Position numbers and translations under genes: made by a program
Notes under the pieces: generated by a model
What the model saw: only the letters and a program-made list of their open reading frames with translations
What the model was told of the DNA's origin: nothing
Database searches by the model: none
Shown: piece after piece, positions 35,488 to 47,433 of the stretch
Layout of the letters: every line of letters begins with the position of its first letter
Numbering within the stretch: position 1 is the first letter of the stretch
From: Erythroxylum novogranatense
Taxonomy: Eukaryota; Streptophyta; Magnoliopsida; Malpighiales; Erythroxylaceae
Direction: 5' to 3'
DNA: 64,000 nt
NCBI GenBank assembly: GCA_029891385.1
Contig: CM057228.1
Location: forward strand, 69,579,523 to 69,643,522

Positions 35488-36090
35488 CTATCCTTCTTGA
35501 TAGATTGCTCTCTTTGTCTTGAGCAGATTGATCAACTTAGGGATTGCCGTGGATATTTGGTTCATCCGATAGTTTAACACAAACTGTGAATAACTATCAG
35601 ACAATCCAACCAAAATTAAGTCAACACTTAATTCATAATCCATAACAAAACCTAAGATGACCAACCTCTCAATATAGCCATTCATCTTCAGTGCATACTG
35701 CACTGCAGATGTCCCCGGAGTCATCTTAGTCGTGAAGAGCAGCCTTGAGGTCTCGAACCTTTCAGACCGAGCTTGCTCATCAAAAAGCTCTCTAAGATGA
35801 AACACTATGGTATTAGCATCCATAGACTCATGCTGCTTCTGCAGCTCTGGTGACATAAAGGCGAGCATAATACAGGTATGCATGTCACTATCTTTAAGAT
35901 TCTTACGATATACTTTCTGATCCTCATCAGAAGCATCAACAACAGGTGGATCAGGAAGTGAAACATCTAGGACATAGCCCAACTCCTCAGATCTGAGAAC
36001 AATTCTCAGATTTCTCAGCCAATCGAGAAAATTAGGTCCAGTTAATTTATTAGAGTCCATAAGTGAGCACAAATTCACATTAGAAGACAT
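35488..36090 (-). CDS. copia-C Gag (capsid region), intact to a premature end
   Basis: A 200-codon frame starts MSSNVNLCSLMDSNKLTGPN, with FLDWLRNLRIVLRSEELGYV (UBN2/DUF4219-type copia gag start), MDANTIVFHLRELFDEQARS, MNGYIERLVILGFVMDYELS and YRMNQISTAIPKLINLLKT. It stops after KRAIYQEG, just before the basic/zinc-knuckle region. Family Gag forms the virus-like particle and binds element RNA. The start Met is supported by the family pattern MS..N.. and by the non-coding leader directly upstream. Confidence 0.88.
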   Translation of the reverse strand: MSSNVNLCSLMDSNKLTGPNFLDWLRNLRIVLRSEELGYVLDVSLPDPPVVDASDEDQKVYRKNLKDSDMHTCIMLAFMSPELQKQHESMDANTIVFHLRELFDEQARSERFETSRLLFTTKMTPGTSAVQYALKMNGYIERLVILGFVMDYELSVDLILVGLSDSYSQFVLNYRMNQISTAIPKLINLLKTKRAIYQEG

Positions 36091-37990
36091 CTTTAATAAA
36101 CCTAAAGGGAAAGAGAGAAAGAATGTTAGAATATTAATACATGCATGGTCATAAGGACTTGCATGACATACATATGGCTCCCACTAGTTTCAAAGAATCC
36201 TTAACCCTCACTACGAATCCAAGAAACATTATGACAAAGTGTCCTAGTGAGTAGATATCTGACATTACTAAGGATGACCTTGGGTTTACCCAACAAGCCA
36301 CCTTAGGTCAATCGGTAGGTAGCGGTCATATCAATTGCATGATAGATGCAACTATCGACTAGTGCTATCACCTCGTGATGTATGCACACACATTGGGTTA
36401 TCAACTCTTGATGCGCGTACATCTGATGTATGCTACCCAATTGCGCCTTTGTCTACGTTGATCTTGAGTTTACTCAACAAATCAACGCTTCTAGTGAAAA
36501 CTAACTCATTAATCCGAAAATCTTATTTCTATGGTTCGAACATATCCTTATAGAGCGAGCTTGGGTTAACCCAACAACTCTAACTCTAAAAGAACTCTGG
36601 TTCTCCCCATATTAATGGAAGGCGTTAGTTTTCATATTATGTGTGAGAGATTTCATACTCTGGTCTCATCTAAGCCGTAGGATTATAGTCACAATTACTA
36701 TATGGAATGATTTAGGGCATTTCATCAATCACATCGAATCTATACCTATAATCATCCATCATCCCACCTAACCAATCCTAGCATGCATTCTTTAATGCAA
36801 TCATCTCATAAGGTTTTCCTATATAGGTTGTGACGGGTTATGCATCTACAGCTTTGACATTCGATTCAACTCTTGAACCGAATTGCTTTCTAATGTTAGC
36901 ATCGGCTAATTTCTCAATCCGTATGTTTTCAATTCCAATTCACAATACCAATATACCAAGTATAATATCCTCTCCTTTGATGTACCAATGAAACACTAAT
37001 TGTAGCATGCTTGCCATACATAGTCATACTAGACATGAAATACTCGAAATAGATTAATACACTATTATTCTCTTAGATTTCCAAATGATTTGAGAACATC
37101 AAACCATCACCCTAAGTATCTCTAGGTAGTCTCCACTTCATCAAGACTATTTCGGCACTTGTCACATAACTTGTGACGGCCAAAACAATCAAGACAATAG
37201 AATATACTAACGAGACGCTAATGTGACATATTTGACATCCGAAAATTTCTGGAAACCCAATTTCAAGAAAATCAGTTTGGCATGCATACAACATCAATGT
37301 AACATATTTCTAATCACATTAAAAATGATCCAAGGCATTGGAACCGAAAAGCACAAAAGCAATATTCCAAACAAACCAGTTCCAGCAACTTTCTCAGAAT
37401 TGCCAAGTTCTGTCTTTTGCTTGAAAAAATCATTGAAACAGTTTCAATAAATGCTGAGAAAATTACAGAGGCTATGTTCACAACATGCTCCATGAATATT
37501 TTCAGAATTTATTTCCAAGAAAAACTCAACCAACCTCAACAATTAAGCCAATCCAAAATCTGTGTTCCTCAACACAGACATTCCCAGCAGCACACACGAA
37601 ATTCTCAAATAAATATTCAATCACCTCGAAAACATTTTTTCATCTTCATAAGCATTTATAAACATCTTAAAGACATGTTGGTGAAAGAAAATCCCAAAAA
37701 AAAATTCTATATTTTATTCTCGAATTTACAAGCATGCCTGTTCATGGAATGTGCATAAACACAGCAACCAGAACATTAGGGAATAAATTAGCAAAACCAT
37801 ATCAAATCACATTGATAAATTTTTTCCTTCCACAGACATATTCAGCAACATCTCATGAGCAAATCTGGGGAAGAAAATTTCAAAAACAAGATTTCTACAC
37901 TAATTTCGAATTCAACACATTCAGCATGCACAATCGTCACAACTAGGCAACATCAATCTTATTATGATTTCTTCTTTATATACGACACAA
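36091..37990 (-). other. copia-C untranslated leader
   Basis: 1.9 kb between PBS and gag without a supported gene. On the minus strand it carries three hairpins equivalent to those of copia-B (36561-36574, 36464-36477, 36280-36293). No AAGTCGACTT cluster is present. Small frames such as 37417-37758 have no recognisable domain. Confidence 0.75.
36280..36574 (-). repeat. Three repeated leader hairpins in copia-C
   Basis: Minus strand: TTGGGTTAACCCAA (36561-36574), TTGAGTAAACTCAA (36464-36477) and TTGGGTAAACCCAA (36280-36293). They lie in the same order and context as the copia-B hairpins (followed by AGCTC, AGATCAACG, AGGTCA). Confidence 0.78.
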
Positions 37991-38005
37991 GTGGCTCTGA
38001 TACCA
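37991..38005 (-). other. copia-C primer binding site (initiator Met tRNA)
   Basis: The minus strand reads TGGTATCAGAGCCAC, one base downstream of the 5' LTR end at 38007. Confidence 0.88.
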
Positions 38006-38006
38006 C

Positions 38007-39813
38007 TGTAGGAAAATCCTGGTGCATGCATCACATACACACGGTGCGGAAAAAACAAAAAAATTATTCCGGGACGTTCCCGAAGTCTAGGATCTATGTG
38101 TCTATATAAAGAGGTACCATAATTCTCAAACTACAACAACCAAAGGAGACCGTCTCTAACGGTATCCATGCAGAGGTCGGAAAACCTAATCGAATCAAAC
38201 CCTTTGATCCGAAAATAGCTAGAATAAAGAAGAGAGTACTAGCTCTTACCTTATTCTTGGAGAGCACAAGGTGAAGAAGAGGAGAAGATGATGAAGCTTG
38301 AAGAGAAGATGATGGAGAGCTTCGGATGATTCTTTTTTCAAACTTAAACTTTTTAACTTGTTAAAAGCTCTCTTATTAACTCACGACAATCTTCCTTCCT
38401 TTAGTCTATCATTTTTGTCTTTTAGTCATCTTGTCCTTTTCCATTTAAAGCCATTAAATGATACTTTTGACAAAGCTAAAAGACATTAAATGAAACTATG
38501 ACAAAGCTTCTTATCCTTCCACTTAAATCATATATTATTTATTTAATTATATAATTAACTAATTAATTATATAAATGTTGAGGTGGTCCAGTCACACTAG
38601 GATCGGTCCTACCGGGTTCCCAGTGTAGAAAAAAACACCGAAAACCTGTTTCAGCAATATCGATGTCGCGATCTCATCGGGACATATCCCAATCTCATCG
38701 GGATCCATTTAGTACTATTGCTCTCCATATAATGGATCTCTATCCAAAACTATTTTACGAATTCTCCGAGTCACTCTTATGCGTGTGACCCATTAGGTTC
38801 TCGGTTATGTTGGCTACTTAGATTAACACTTAATCCAAGCAAGTCATGAGCGGTGTCTAGCAACACATCATGATCCCCAATTGACCAGAAAGTAATTGGT
38901 TTGACGACTGAACCCATGCTCACCACGAACCATATCACGAAACCTTCCATAGATAATTACTGCGCAATTCGTCCTTTCACCATGCTATACCCCACTTGGT
39001 TATGAGTATGGGCAAAGTGTCAACTCTTACTAGACTGACTACATCAAATCTAGTCCAAGTGATATCAGTTCTCGTCCTAGGTCTCATTACTTTATATGTC
39101 AATGAAGACATTCTTCATGACAAATGTACTCCAGCCAGAGATTTCCAAGTAATGACCCTGACAAGAGGCCATGGGTATCATCTTCTGCTATTAAAAAAGT
39201 GGTGAATCCTCTATTGGCTACTCAATTACCTTCGAATACCTCAAGCTGTACCTAATCACCACCCTATGAGCGACCTCTGCAAGGCAACAAGGAATGGAGT
39301 CAAAGCACAGAATCAGTATTCAAGATATCCTTGAGTACCTCAAGTCTAAGGATACTTGTACCATTGCTATGATGAGATTATCACTGATATTAGAATAGTA
39401 CATCCATATGATGATCTCATAGTAGGTCATCCAATGTACTTACTACCTCTAGTAAGCATTCACATCTCATATTTACAGATTCTGAGATCCACTGCTTGAT
39501 CAAATCAAGGAGCTTGACATGTGCTAGTCTCTCCGGATTAACGATGTCCAGTTTCAGTAATCCTATGACTAGGGACAATTTAGATACTGACATAATTGCA
39601 CATGATAGGAGTCTCGAGAGTATGATCACATCATAATTTCCTTCATGCTATGTCATATACCATGGACTTCATTAATTTGCTTATAGATCAATATCAATTC
39701 ATAAATAATGAACACCAAATTAATGAAATATGCCTTTATTTATTCATAAAGTCTGTACACAACTTTGTACAAAACGCGCTAAAGGCGATTGCCTTTAGGG
39801 CACTACTCTAACA
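38007..39813 (-). repeat. copia-C 5' LTR (1807 bp)
   Basis: Plus-strand ends TGTAGGAAAATCCTGG and CACTACTCTAACA match 30363-32155. Carries an AATTA/ATATA-rich tract at about 38527-38572, where the partner has (TA)n. Confidence 0.92.
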
Positions 39814-40172
39814 ATTTTTTCACTGAATTGTATTTTTCGCAAATCATTGTATTTTGTGTATTTACGTATATTATTTGTGTATAACTTTCCGATTGGAAAA
39901 AGGTTTTGCAAAAGAGCTTGATGAAAGTGTAATATGATTTGTTTTTGGAATGGGTTAATTGACATTTTGTCTTGTAAATTAAAATGTTTTTAAATAAAAG
40001 TGGGCCCAAATTTACGATTATTGATTTTCACGTACGCTTGAAACAAAAAAAGTTTTATACAGAGTTTTTGACCAACTAAGTGATGTAGCATGCCACCCTT
40101 GCGGGGCACGGACTCGAATATCACCATCAATGTCGGGTTCGGGTCATGAGGGAGTGGGGTGTTACATTTATG

Positions 40173-40186
40173 TGATATCAGAGCCC
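40173..40186 (+). other. Family X primer binding site 1, one mismatch
   Basis: TGATATCAGAGCCC against the canonical TGGTATCAGAGCCC found in internal2. Lies 6 nt after the LTR1 end. Confidence 0.78.
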
Positions 40187-42138
40187 AGAAGTACTATCTT
40201 ATATGAGCATTTTCTGAAACATGGGCCAAGTACATGCATTTAAGTCATATCATAGCATACAGTGGCAACTGATCCCTAATATGAGTCGCATGAGCATGAG
40301 TCACACGCATGAGCATATGTTAAATGTTTACGCTGATATAAATAGTGAGAAAGGTGATGATATGTCCTAATGTGACAAAAGGGAAGTTGTGGATATGTAG
40401 AAATGAGAAATTGTATGTGATTAGTTGGTGAATGTATTATGGGATACGAAGTTAATATTGAACTGTGAGGATATATCCTTGAATGTAAACTTAATGTGAA
40501 TGCATTGTTGCGGATTGTTTGAAGAAAAATATGTAAACCGTAGGAATGATGAATGTGATTGGAGACATTACATATACCGAGACATTTCAGAAATATACAA
40601 ATCAATTAAGTTTGAGGAAAATAAGAATATATGTGGAAATGATGAGACCAAAGTGTACAAGCCCGGTTACAGGAAATAAATTTTTATGATCGTGAAAGGA
40701 TAGACTTGGATTTAAAATGAATGTCAGATAAATGTGATAAAAGTTATGATTTAGCGTAATAATATGTTTGTGATACTGAGATGAAATTTCTTGATGATTC
40801 TACATCTATAATTCTTAATGGATTAAGGATATACATATGGACGGTGAAATAAAGGATAATAAGGAAATGGGATTAAAAAAGAGAAAATAAAATAGTTATA
40901 AATGACTTTATAAGTGGTGAATGATGTGTAGTATAGAGAAGTTAGAAATGCACATAAGTTGGGATTTTATGTATGAACACGATTAAGGAAAAGTTGATGA
41001 ATCAAATGAGAAGAGTGGCTACACTAAAAATGATAGTTCAATTATTATGGAATGATTTAGCATTAGAAGATGTAAATTTTGGAAAACTATAGTAGAATTG
41101 ATGTTAATAAGTGTGTTAATGTGAGGAAGAAAGTGCAGGGCACGATAGTGACCTACAAGAAAATAGGTTTATGTCACGATCGTGATGAGGTACCCCAATT
41201 ATAGGCAGGAATAAAGATAGAAGAGTTGTATGGACTCAATTTGGACTTCAAGTATCAATAAAAAATGTTATTAGTTGGTTAATTGACAGAAAATCAATGT
41301 TGACATTGATTTTCTTGAGGTACGAAGAATGATGGATACATAATCATGGGAAATAGTTAATTGACAAGGATTTTATGAACACTATTGAGGTTAGTACTAA
41401 GAAATTACTGAGATCGGGTCAATAAGCCGGTTAATTCAATTTAAGAATGATCAATGAAGGAACAAATCTAAAATGAATAAGAAATGAGTCAAAAGTGAAT
41501 GTTGGAGTTACATCCCTAGTGAAGACTCAAGCATAAGAGTTAGAAAATGCTGCTGAGAGTGTATGCATGTTGCTGATGTAGAGTACCAACTATGTAAGTG
41601 GATTTGTGAATTCAAGGGGACACCTCGCTAATGTAAGCGAAATTTAGATCCATATTATAGTTTGTGTAAACAAGTTTGGAAAACACACATTATATATGAT
41701 AAATGTGTTACCAAAACAGGAAGTTATGTTTGCAAATAAATTGAAATGTGTGGAGAAACTGGTATGAATGAACAAACATTATAATAAGTCAATGTGAAAT
41801 CATAAGAAATCGAATGAATAGAGGAAATCATTCGAGAAAAGGGGAATTAATTGGGAAATTGAGAATATCATGTGCTAATACTATTGCACTGAGGAATTAG
41901 TTACTTAAAGAATTACAAAAAACAATATGGGCATAACGAGTCTTAGGCATATTTGTTGGAGTTAACAATGTACTTGACAGTATTATGATACTGAAGGTTA
42001 AAATGATTCGAGCAACATGATATCAATGAGTGATTATGATCATAGACAGTATTTTAAATGTGTTTGAAAAAGTAAGATGAAATTTTGAATATTTGCGGAA
42101 TAATAATATAAGTCGTATCAGTGATGAAGGAAAAAAGC

Positions 42139-42151
42139 GGGGGGGGGGGGG
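42139..42151. repeat. 13-bp poly(G) run
   Basis: G13 in internal1, after AAAAAAGC. Same length as the run at 6158 but unrelated context. Confidence 0.9.
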
Positions 42152-43114
42152 AATTTGTACAAAATTTCTAACCCTAGTGTTAATTACACCGCTTCAATTT
42201 GGAGATTTTGCAATATATAACAAAGTTGCCCATTAGAGATTAAGATGCAATCTGTTGTAATAGTGTAAAGTGATTTTGTGTACCTAGGGACAATTATAGC
42301 CTCATGAGTTGCATTTTGGATGCATGACTTAAAATGTGTGGTAATAGAAATTGCTTTGAAAGCTTGGAGACATTATTTGTACAGAAACATTTTGGATAGA
42401 TATATGAATATATAGATAAGTAAATATTGAGGTACTTAGTGAGTTTGCAAGGATTGAAAGGGATTGTGCAAATGAATATTTCCCAATAACGCTAGTGTTG
42501 TAAATTGATGCATTGAATAGAAAATTCAATAGCAGAGTATCTCAAATTTGGATGTTCAGATTATCAAATCGAGTGTAATAATGAGTGTAGAATGTCAAGC
42601 TAAAAAGGGGAAAAAAGAAAGTATTAATAGCTATCGAATTTAAAATCAATTGTGTATAAAAGGATTGACAAAGCCCAAATTGAGGATTTACAACTTGTGA
42701 ACCTTATCGGGGAATTGAAAACAGATCCAACTTTCAAGTAAACGATATTTATGATTAGATTAAGAGGTATGTATTATTTGATAAAGAGACTATTAAAGAA
42801 AACAAAAGAAACAATCGAAGCTATATGTCCTAGTATGAGTACATCAAAAGAGCAATTGATGGCGAAGAATGTAGAACCGAGTGATTACACATTTGAGGTT
42901 CCAATAGTCTTAACTATTGGAGACAGGTCTAAAGCTTACATTTTTGGAGTTCGTAGGAACATGAGATTAATGTATAGTTCAAATTGATTGCAGGCATATC
43001 AATCGTTATCTTGAAGATAACATTACAATTGTAACATCCCATCACTAATGGGAAGGGTAAATTGGTCATTCGGGACGGGTTAGTAGTGTGGAAACATAGC
43101 TCGACATGTTCATG

Positions 43115-43168
43115 TGATGGGAGACCCAATAAGAACTTGTCTTATAGAACCTTCAAGAAGATGGAACT
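43115..43168 (-). repeat. gypsy-D 3' LTR stub (54 bp)
   Basis: Matches the first 54 bp (+ strand) of 48430-49489 with a few substitutions, then jumps directly into integrase coding sequence. The adjoining TSD is intact, so the deletion followed insertion. Confidence 0.88.
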
Positions 43169-44016
43169 TGAAAAGGGCCATCTCCTCTTGGCTGTAGCTT
43201 AGATTTCCTTTGTTCTGGAAACCTCTCCTTTCTCAAGTGCACCCAAACCCAATCTCCAGGTTCAAATATAACACGCCTTCTGCTTTTATTGGCTTGCTTT
43301 GTATATTGTTCATTTCTCCTCTCAATGTTGGCTCTAACTTTAGCATGCAAATCCTGCACAAATTTAGCCTTTTTTATACCGTCAAGGTTAGTAAACTCAT
43401 TAGAAGGCAATGGAAGAATTTCCAAAGGAGTCAAAGGATTAAATCCATAAACAATCTCAAAAGGAGAAAATTGAGTAGCAGAATGAAAAGCACGATTATA
43501 AGCAAACTCAATGTGTGGGAGACACTTTTCCTAGTTCTTCAAGTTCTTTTGGATGATCTCACGCAACAATGTTGTCAAATTTCTGTTTACCACTTCAGTT
43601 TGACCATCTGTTTGAGGATGTGTAATAGTAGAAAACAAGAGTTTAGTGCCAAGTTTATTCCATAGAGTTCTCCAAAAGTGACTAAGAAATTTCACATCTC
43701 TATCACTAACAATAGTCTTTGGCAACCCATTCAATCTTGAAACCTCTTTAAAGAACAAGTCAGCAACATGACCAACATCATTGGTTTTAGAACAAGCAAT
43801 AAAGTGAGCCATCTTGCTAAATCGATCAACCACTGCAAAGATACTATCCTTTCCACTAGATGATCTAGGCAATCCAAGAACAAAGTCCATAGATATATCA
43901 ACCCAAGGATGAGAGGGGACGGGTAATGGAGAATATAAACCATGTGATTGCACCTTAGATTTTGCATGCCTACAAGTAATACATTTAGCACAAATAGAAA
44001 CAACATCCTTTCTCAT
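43169..44016 (-). pseudogene. gypsy-D integrase core and C-terminal domain, truncated
   Basis: 43531-44016 encodes [20 protein letters not shown] (end of the zinc-binding domain), [20 protein letters not shown] (first Asp), [20 protein letters not shown] (second Asp) and [20 protein letters not shown] (Glu). A TAG replaces Trp at about 43530. 43153-43434 continues [24 protein letters not shown] text, [20 protein letters not shown] and PRGDGPFQV (GPY/F module), where the deletion cuts it. Any chromodomain would have been downstream and is lost. Confidence 0.9.
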
Positions 44017-44496
44017 GTTAGGCTAATAAAAATGTTCATGCAAAAGAGCTAAAGTTTTCTCAACACCAAAGTGACCCATCAATCCACCTCCATGTGTCTC
44101 TCTAACAAGGACTTCACGTATAGAGCAAGATGGAATGCAAAGTTTATCTTTTTTGAATAAAAATCCATTAAATCTATAGAAATTATCATTACCTTGTTTT
44201 TCACAAGATTTCCAAATTTCTGCAAAGTCACAATCAGATTCATACATGGCTTTCAACATCTCAAAACCAAGTAATCTAGCATGTATAGAGCTAAGAAGAG
44301 AGTATCTCCTAGAAAGAGCATCAGCCACAATGTTTTCTTTCCCTTGTTTATGTTTAATAACATAAGGAAAAGTTTCAATAAATTCCAACCACCTAGCATG
44401 TCTCTTGTTCAATTTACCTTGGGACTTTAGAAATTTCAAACTTTCATGATCAAAATGAATGATAAATTCTTTTGGCCATAGGTAATGTTGTCAATT
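44017..44496 (-). pseudogene. gypsy-D RNase H end and integrase zinc-binding start
   Basis: 44023-44439 encodes [40 protein letters not shown] (RNase H end) and [20 protein letters not shown] (integrase His pair). A TAG replaces Trp after HEHFY at about 44022. Upstream, at 44440-44496, frames carry stops around the QHYLWPKEF motif. Confidence 0.88.
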
Positions 44497-45240
44497 CTAT
44501 AAAGACCTTTTTAAAGCATACAACTCTTTATCATAAGTGGAGTAATTCAAAGCAACACCACTTAGTTTTTCACTTAAATAAGCAATGGGTTTATAATCTT
44601 GCATTAAAACAGCGCCAATGCCTATTCCAGAAGCATCACATTCAACCTCAAAAACTTGAGAAAAATCAGGAAGAATAAGAAGAGGAGCATTTGTCAATTT
44701 TTCTTTCAAGGTATTAAAAGCAACCACTTGTGAATCACCCCATATAAAAATCACATTCTTTTTTACCAATTCATTCAAAGGGGCTGCAATAGTAGAGAAG
44801 TCCTTCACAAATCTCCGATAAAAGCTAGCCAAGCTATGGAAGCTTCGAACTTCATTCGCATTCTTGGGAGTTGGCCATTCTCTAATTGCTTTCACTTTCT
44901 CTTCATCAACTTGAAGTCCTTTAGCACCTACAATAAAGCCAAGAAACACAACAGTATCCATGCAAAAGGAACATTTTTCTAAATTGGCATAAAGCTTATT
45001 TTCTCTTAAAAGTTCAAATACATCGTGCAAGTGTTTCACATGATCATCTAAACTCCTAGAATATACTAGAATATCATCAAAATAGACGACCACGTACTTT
45101 CCAATAAAAGGACGAAACACATAATTCATCAAACTCTTAAAAGTACTAGGTGCATTAGTCAAGCCAAAAGGCATAACTAACCACTCATACAACCCAAACT
45201 TAGTTTTGAAAGCAGTTTTCCACTCATCACCCTTTTTCAT
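44497..45240 (-). pseudogene. gypsy-D reverse transcriptase palm and RNase H start
   Basis: 247 codons: [40 protein letters not shown], the intact catalytic [47 protein letters not shown] and the RNase H start [20 protein letters not shown]. It breaks at YALKRSL, where the next codons are a stop and a shifted frame. One base is missing at the junction with the upstream frame (EYHQIR/MKKGDEW). Confidence 0.92.
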
Positions 45241-46235
45241 CGAATTTGATGGTACTCACTTCTAAGATCAATTTTAGAAAATATACAAGCACCATGCAAC
45301 TCATCAAGCATATCATCTAAACGAGGGATAGGGTAACGATATTTCACCGTGATTTTATTGATGGCTCTATAGTCAACACACATTCTCCATTTGCCATCTT
45401 TCTTAGGAACAAATATAAGCGCACAAGACACGGGCTCAAGCTTTCTCTCTGAGGCCCTTTTCATAAGCTCTTCAACTTGTCTTTGGATCTCCTTAGTTTC
45501 TTCCGGATTGGCTTTATACGCAGGCCTATTGGGAATTGAAGCTCCGGGAAGGAAGTCTATACGGTGCTCAATGCCTCTCAAAGTGGGCAATCCATCAGTA
45601 ATATCCTCCGGAAATAAGTCGTTGAAGTCCTGCAACAAAGACATAACACTAGACGAAAAAGATGGATCAAGCTCATTAATAGTTAAGAAAACATCTTTAT
45701 ATAAAAGTATATAAGATTCTTCACATTTTAAAGCTCTTTTGATCTCACTTTTTCCAGCAAATAAAGTCACTCTCTTTTCTTCATTTTTTTCACTCGTTTT
45801 ACTTTCTCTCCCTTTTCCTTTCTTTTCGACGTCTCTCTCTTTCTTTTCTTTTGCCTTCAATTTGCATTCTTTCTCAATCATCACTTGATCCTCATAAGCT
45901 TGAATGGGCCTAAGAGGTTTCAACACCATATTTTTACCATGGAATGAAAAAGAATAACAATTTTTATATCCATCATGCCTAACTTTTCTATCAAATTGCC
46001 ATGGCCTACCAAGCAAAACATGTCCAGCATACATTGGTGCAACATCACATAAAATCTCATCATGATACTTGCCAACAAAAAATTCAACCATCACTTGTTT
46101 GGTGACTTTCACCTTACCACAATCATTTAACCATTTCAATTTATATGGTCTAGGATGTTTCAAAATAGGCAAATTAAGCTTGTCAACAAGTAAAGTGCTA
46201 GCAACATTGGTACAAATTCCACCATCTATGATCAT
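45237..46235 (-). pseudogene. gypsy-D protease and RT fingers
   Basis: 332 codons beginning MIIDGGICTNVASTLLVDKL, the protease active-site region in the Asp-Gly-Gly form usual for this group, then DVAPMYAGHVLLGRPWQFDR. A charged linker (KKERDVEKKGKGRESKTSEK) follows, then FNDLFPEDITDGLPTLRGIE and RT blocks VSCALIFVPKKDGKWRMCVD and YRYPIPRLDDMLDELHGACI, ending EYHQIR. A single missing T separates it from gag upstream. Confidence 0.92.
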
Positions 46236-47433
46236 GCTACAAACTTTACCATTAATAAGACACCTTGTATGAAAATGTGCTCACGTTGCTCTTCATCAAG
46301 ATCTTCTTTTGGTTGGATATTAAGAGCACGCCTAGCCACAAGGGCTTCACCAACCTCAGCATCATAATCAACATCAGAAGCATCCATCAATGGAGCCACA
46401 TCATCATAGTCATCACTATCACTACTTTCACTAGCAACATCACCATTCTCAAGTAAAATCATAGTTCTTTTGTTAGGGCATTGAGAAGCAATATGACCAA
46501 AACCTTGACATTTAAAGCACTTAACTTTATAAGAAGGATTAGAAGAAGAAGAGGGTTTAGAGTCATTTTTACCCTTAGGATTTGGAGTAGAGAATTTAGG
46601 CTTACTTTCCTCTTTTGGCTTGATGTCTCCTTTGGATTTGAAGAAAATTTTGGACTCCTTTAAGGTTTTCTTCCAAGAACTCGACCCAACACCATTTTGG
46701 ATCTTTAATTGCTTTTCTACCATGATGGCCTTATGTAACAACTCATCCATGTCAAGAAAATTTTGCAGTTCTACAATGGAAGCAATTTCAGGGCGCAAAC
46801 CATCAAGAAATCTTCTCATGGTAGCTTCCATGTCTTCCTCAACATTGGCCCTAATCATGATGATCTCCATCTCTTGGTGGTACTCTTCAACACTCATAGA
46901 TCCTTGCCTCAATCTTTGTAGTCGTTTGAACAAGTCTCGATAGTAATGACTTGGAATAAAGCGCTTTCTCATGATGGCTTTCATTTCTTTCCATGTGCGG
47001 ATTGGTCTTTCAAGATTCCGCCTTCGATTTATTTGCAGTTGATCCCACCAAATACTAACATAGTCACACAATTCAACAGCAGCAAGTTTATCTTTTTCTC
47101 TTCACTATATGTGTGACACTCAAATACATGTTCTATTTTCCTCTCCCATTCTAAATATAATTCAGAATCATTTTTCCTTTGAAAAGAAGGAATTTTCAAT
47201 TTTATGTTATCGAGTTCATTACGAGATGAAGCTTGTCTCCCTCTCCTAATGTTGGGGCCTTCATCCTCAGATTGCACATCTTCATCTTCTCCATGGAACA
47301 CTCTTCTAGGACTTTTGGAGTTTGATGTGGATTGGATGTCATCCAACCTAGCATTCAACCATTGGAATTGATCTTGCACAACCTTCATAAAGACTTTAAG
47401 ATCTTGCTCAGGTGATTCATTTTCTTGATACAT
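46232..47433 (-). pseudogene. gypsy-D gag, one frameshift
   Basis: Start Met at 47433 (MYQENESPEQDLKVFMKVVQ). The N-terminal part includes IKLKIPSFQRKNDSELYLEW. The frame shifts in an A-run at about 47095; from 47071 the second part reads CDYVSIWWDQLQINRRRNLE, RKRFIPSHYYRDLFKRLQRL, MSVEEYHQEMEIIMIRANVE and the zinc knuckle CFKCQGFGHIASQCPNK (near 46510). It ends at 46232, out of frame with the protease because of a one-base deletion at about 46270. Gag builds the particle and binds RNA. Confidence 0.92.

Larger units (their letters stand above)
30363..39813 (-). mobile_element. copia-C: nearly complete Ty1/copia element
   Basis: 9451-bp minus-strand insertion with TSD ATTTT (30358-30362 and 39814-39818). 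LTRs are 30363-32155 (3') and 38007-39813 (5'). PBS, leader, gag, protease, integrase, RT, RNase H and PPT are all in place. Only a handful of stops and frameshifts plus a few catalytic substitutions are seen, so it is younger than copia-B, its family member. LTR copies are closely similar along their whole length. Confidence 0.93.
12687..40166 (+). repeat. Family X LTR1, split by three insertions
   Basis: Segments 12687-13557, 23261-23699, 27824-30362 and 39819-40166. It starts TGTAACATCCCATCACCGAT and ends GGGGTGTTACA. Each junction is flanked by a 5-bp duplication (GTTTG, CCAAT, ATTTT), and the joined sequence aligns with LTR0 and LTR2. Carries a donor-like site at 13500, 182-bp repeats at 28109-28620, a CpG block at 28653-28803 and an acceptor-like site at 30259. 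Non-coding. Confidence 0.85.
40167..43029 (+). other. Family X internal domain 1 (non-coding, 2.9 kb)
   Basis: Begins with TTTATG and an imperfect PBS, then aligns with the start of internal domain 2 (CCAGAAGTAC, GCAACTGATCCCTA, GAGTCGCATGAGCATGAGTC). Near 42890-42990 it aligns with 56600-56690 (ACTATTGGAGACAG). The final ~570 bp of internal2, including the polypurine tract, are absent here. No retroviral motif in any frame. The frame at 42751-42987 has none either. Confidence 0.75.

Noticed and set aside
42751..42987. 78-codon frame in family X internal1
   Set aside because: No retroviral motif, and the homologous region of internal2 does not keep the frame open.
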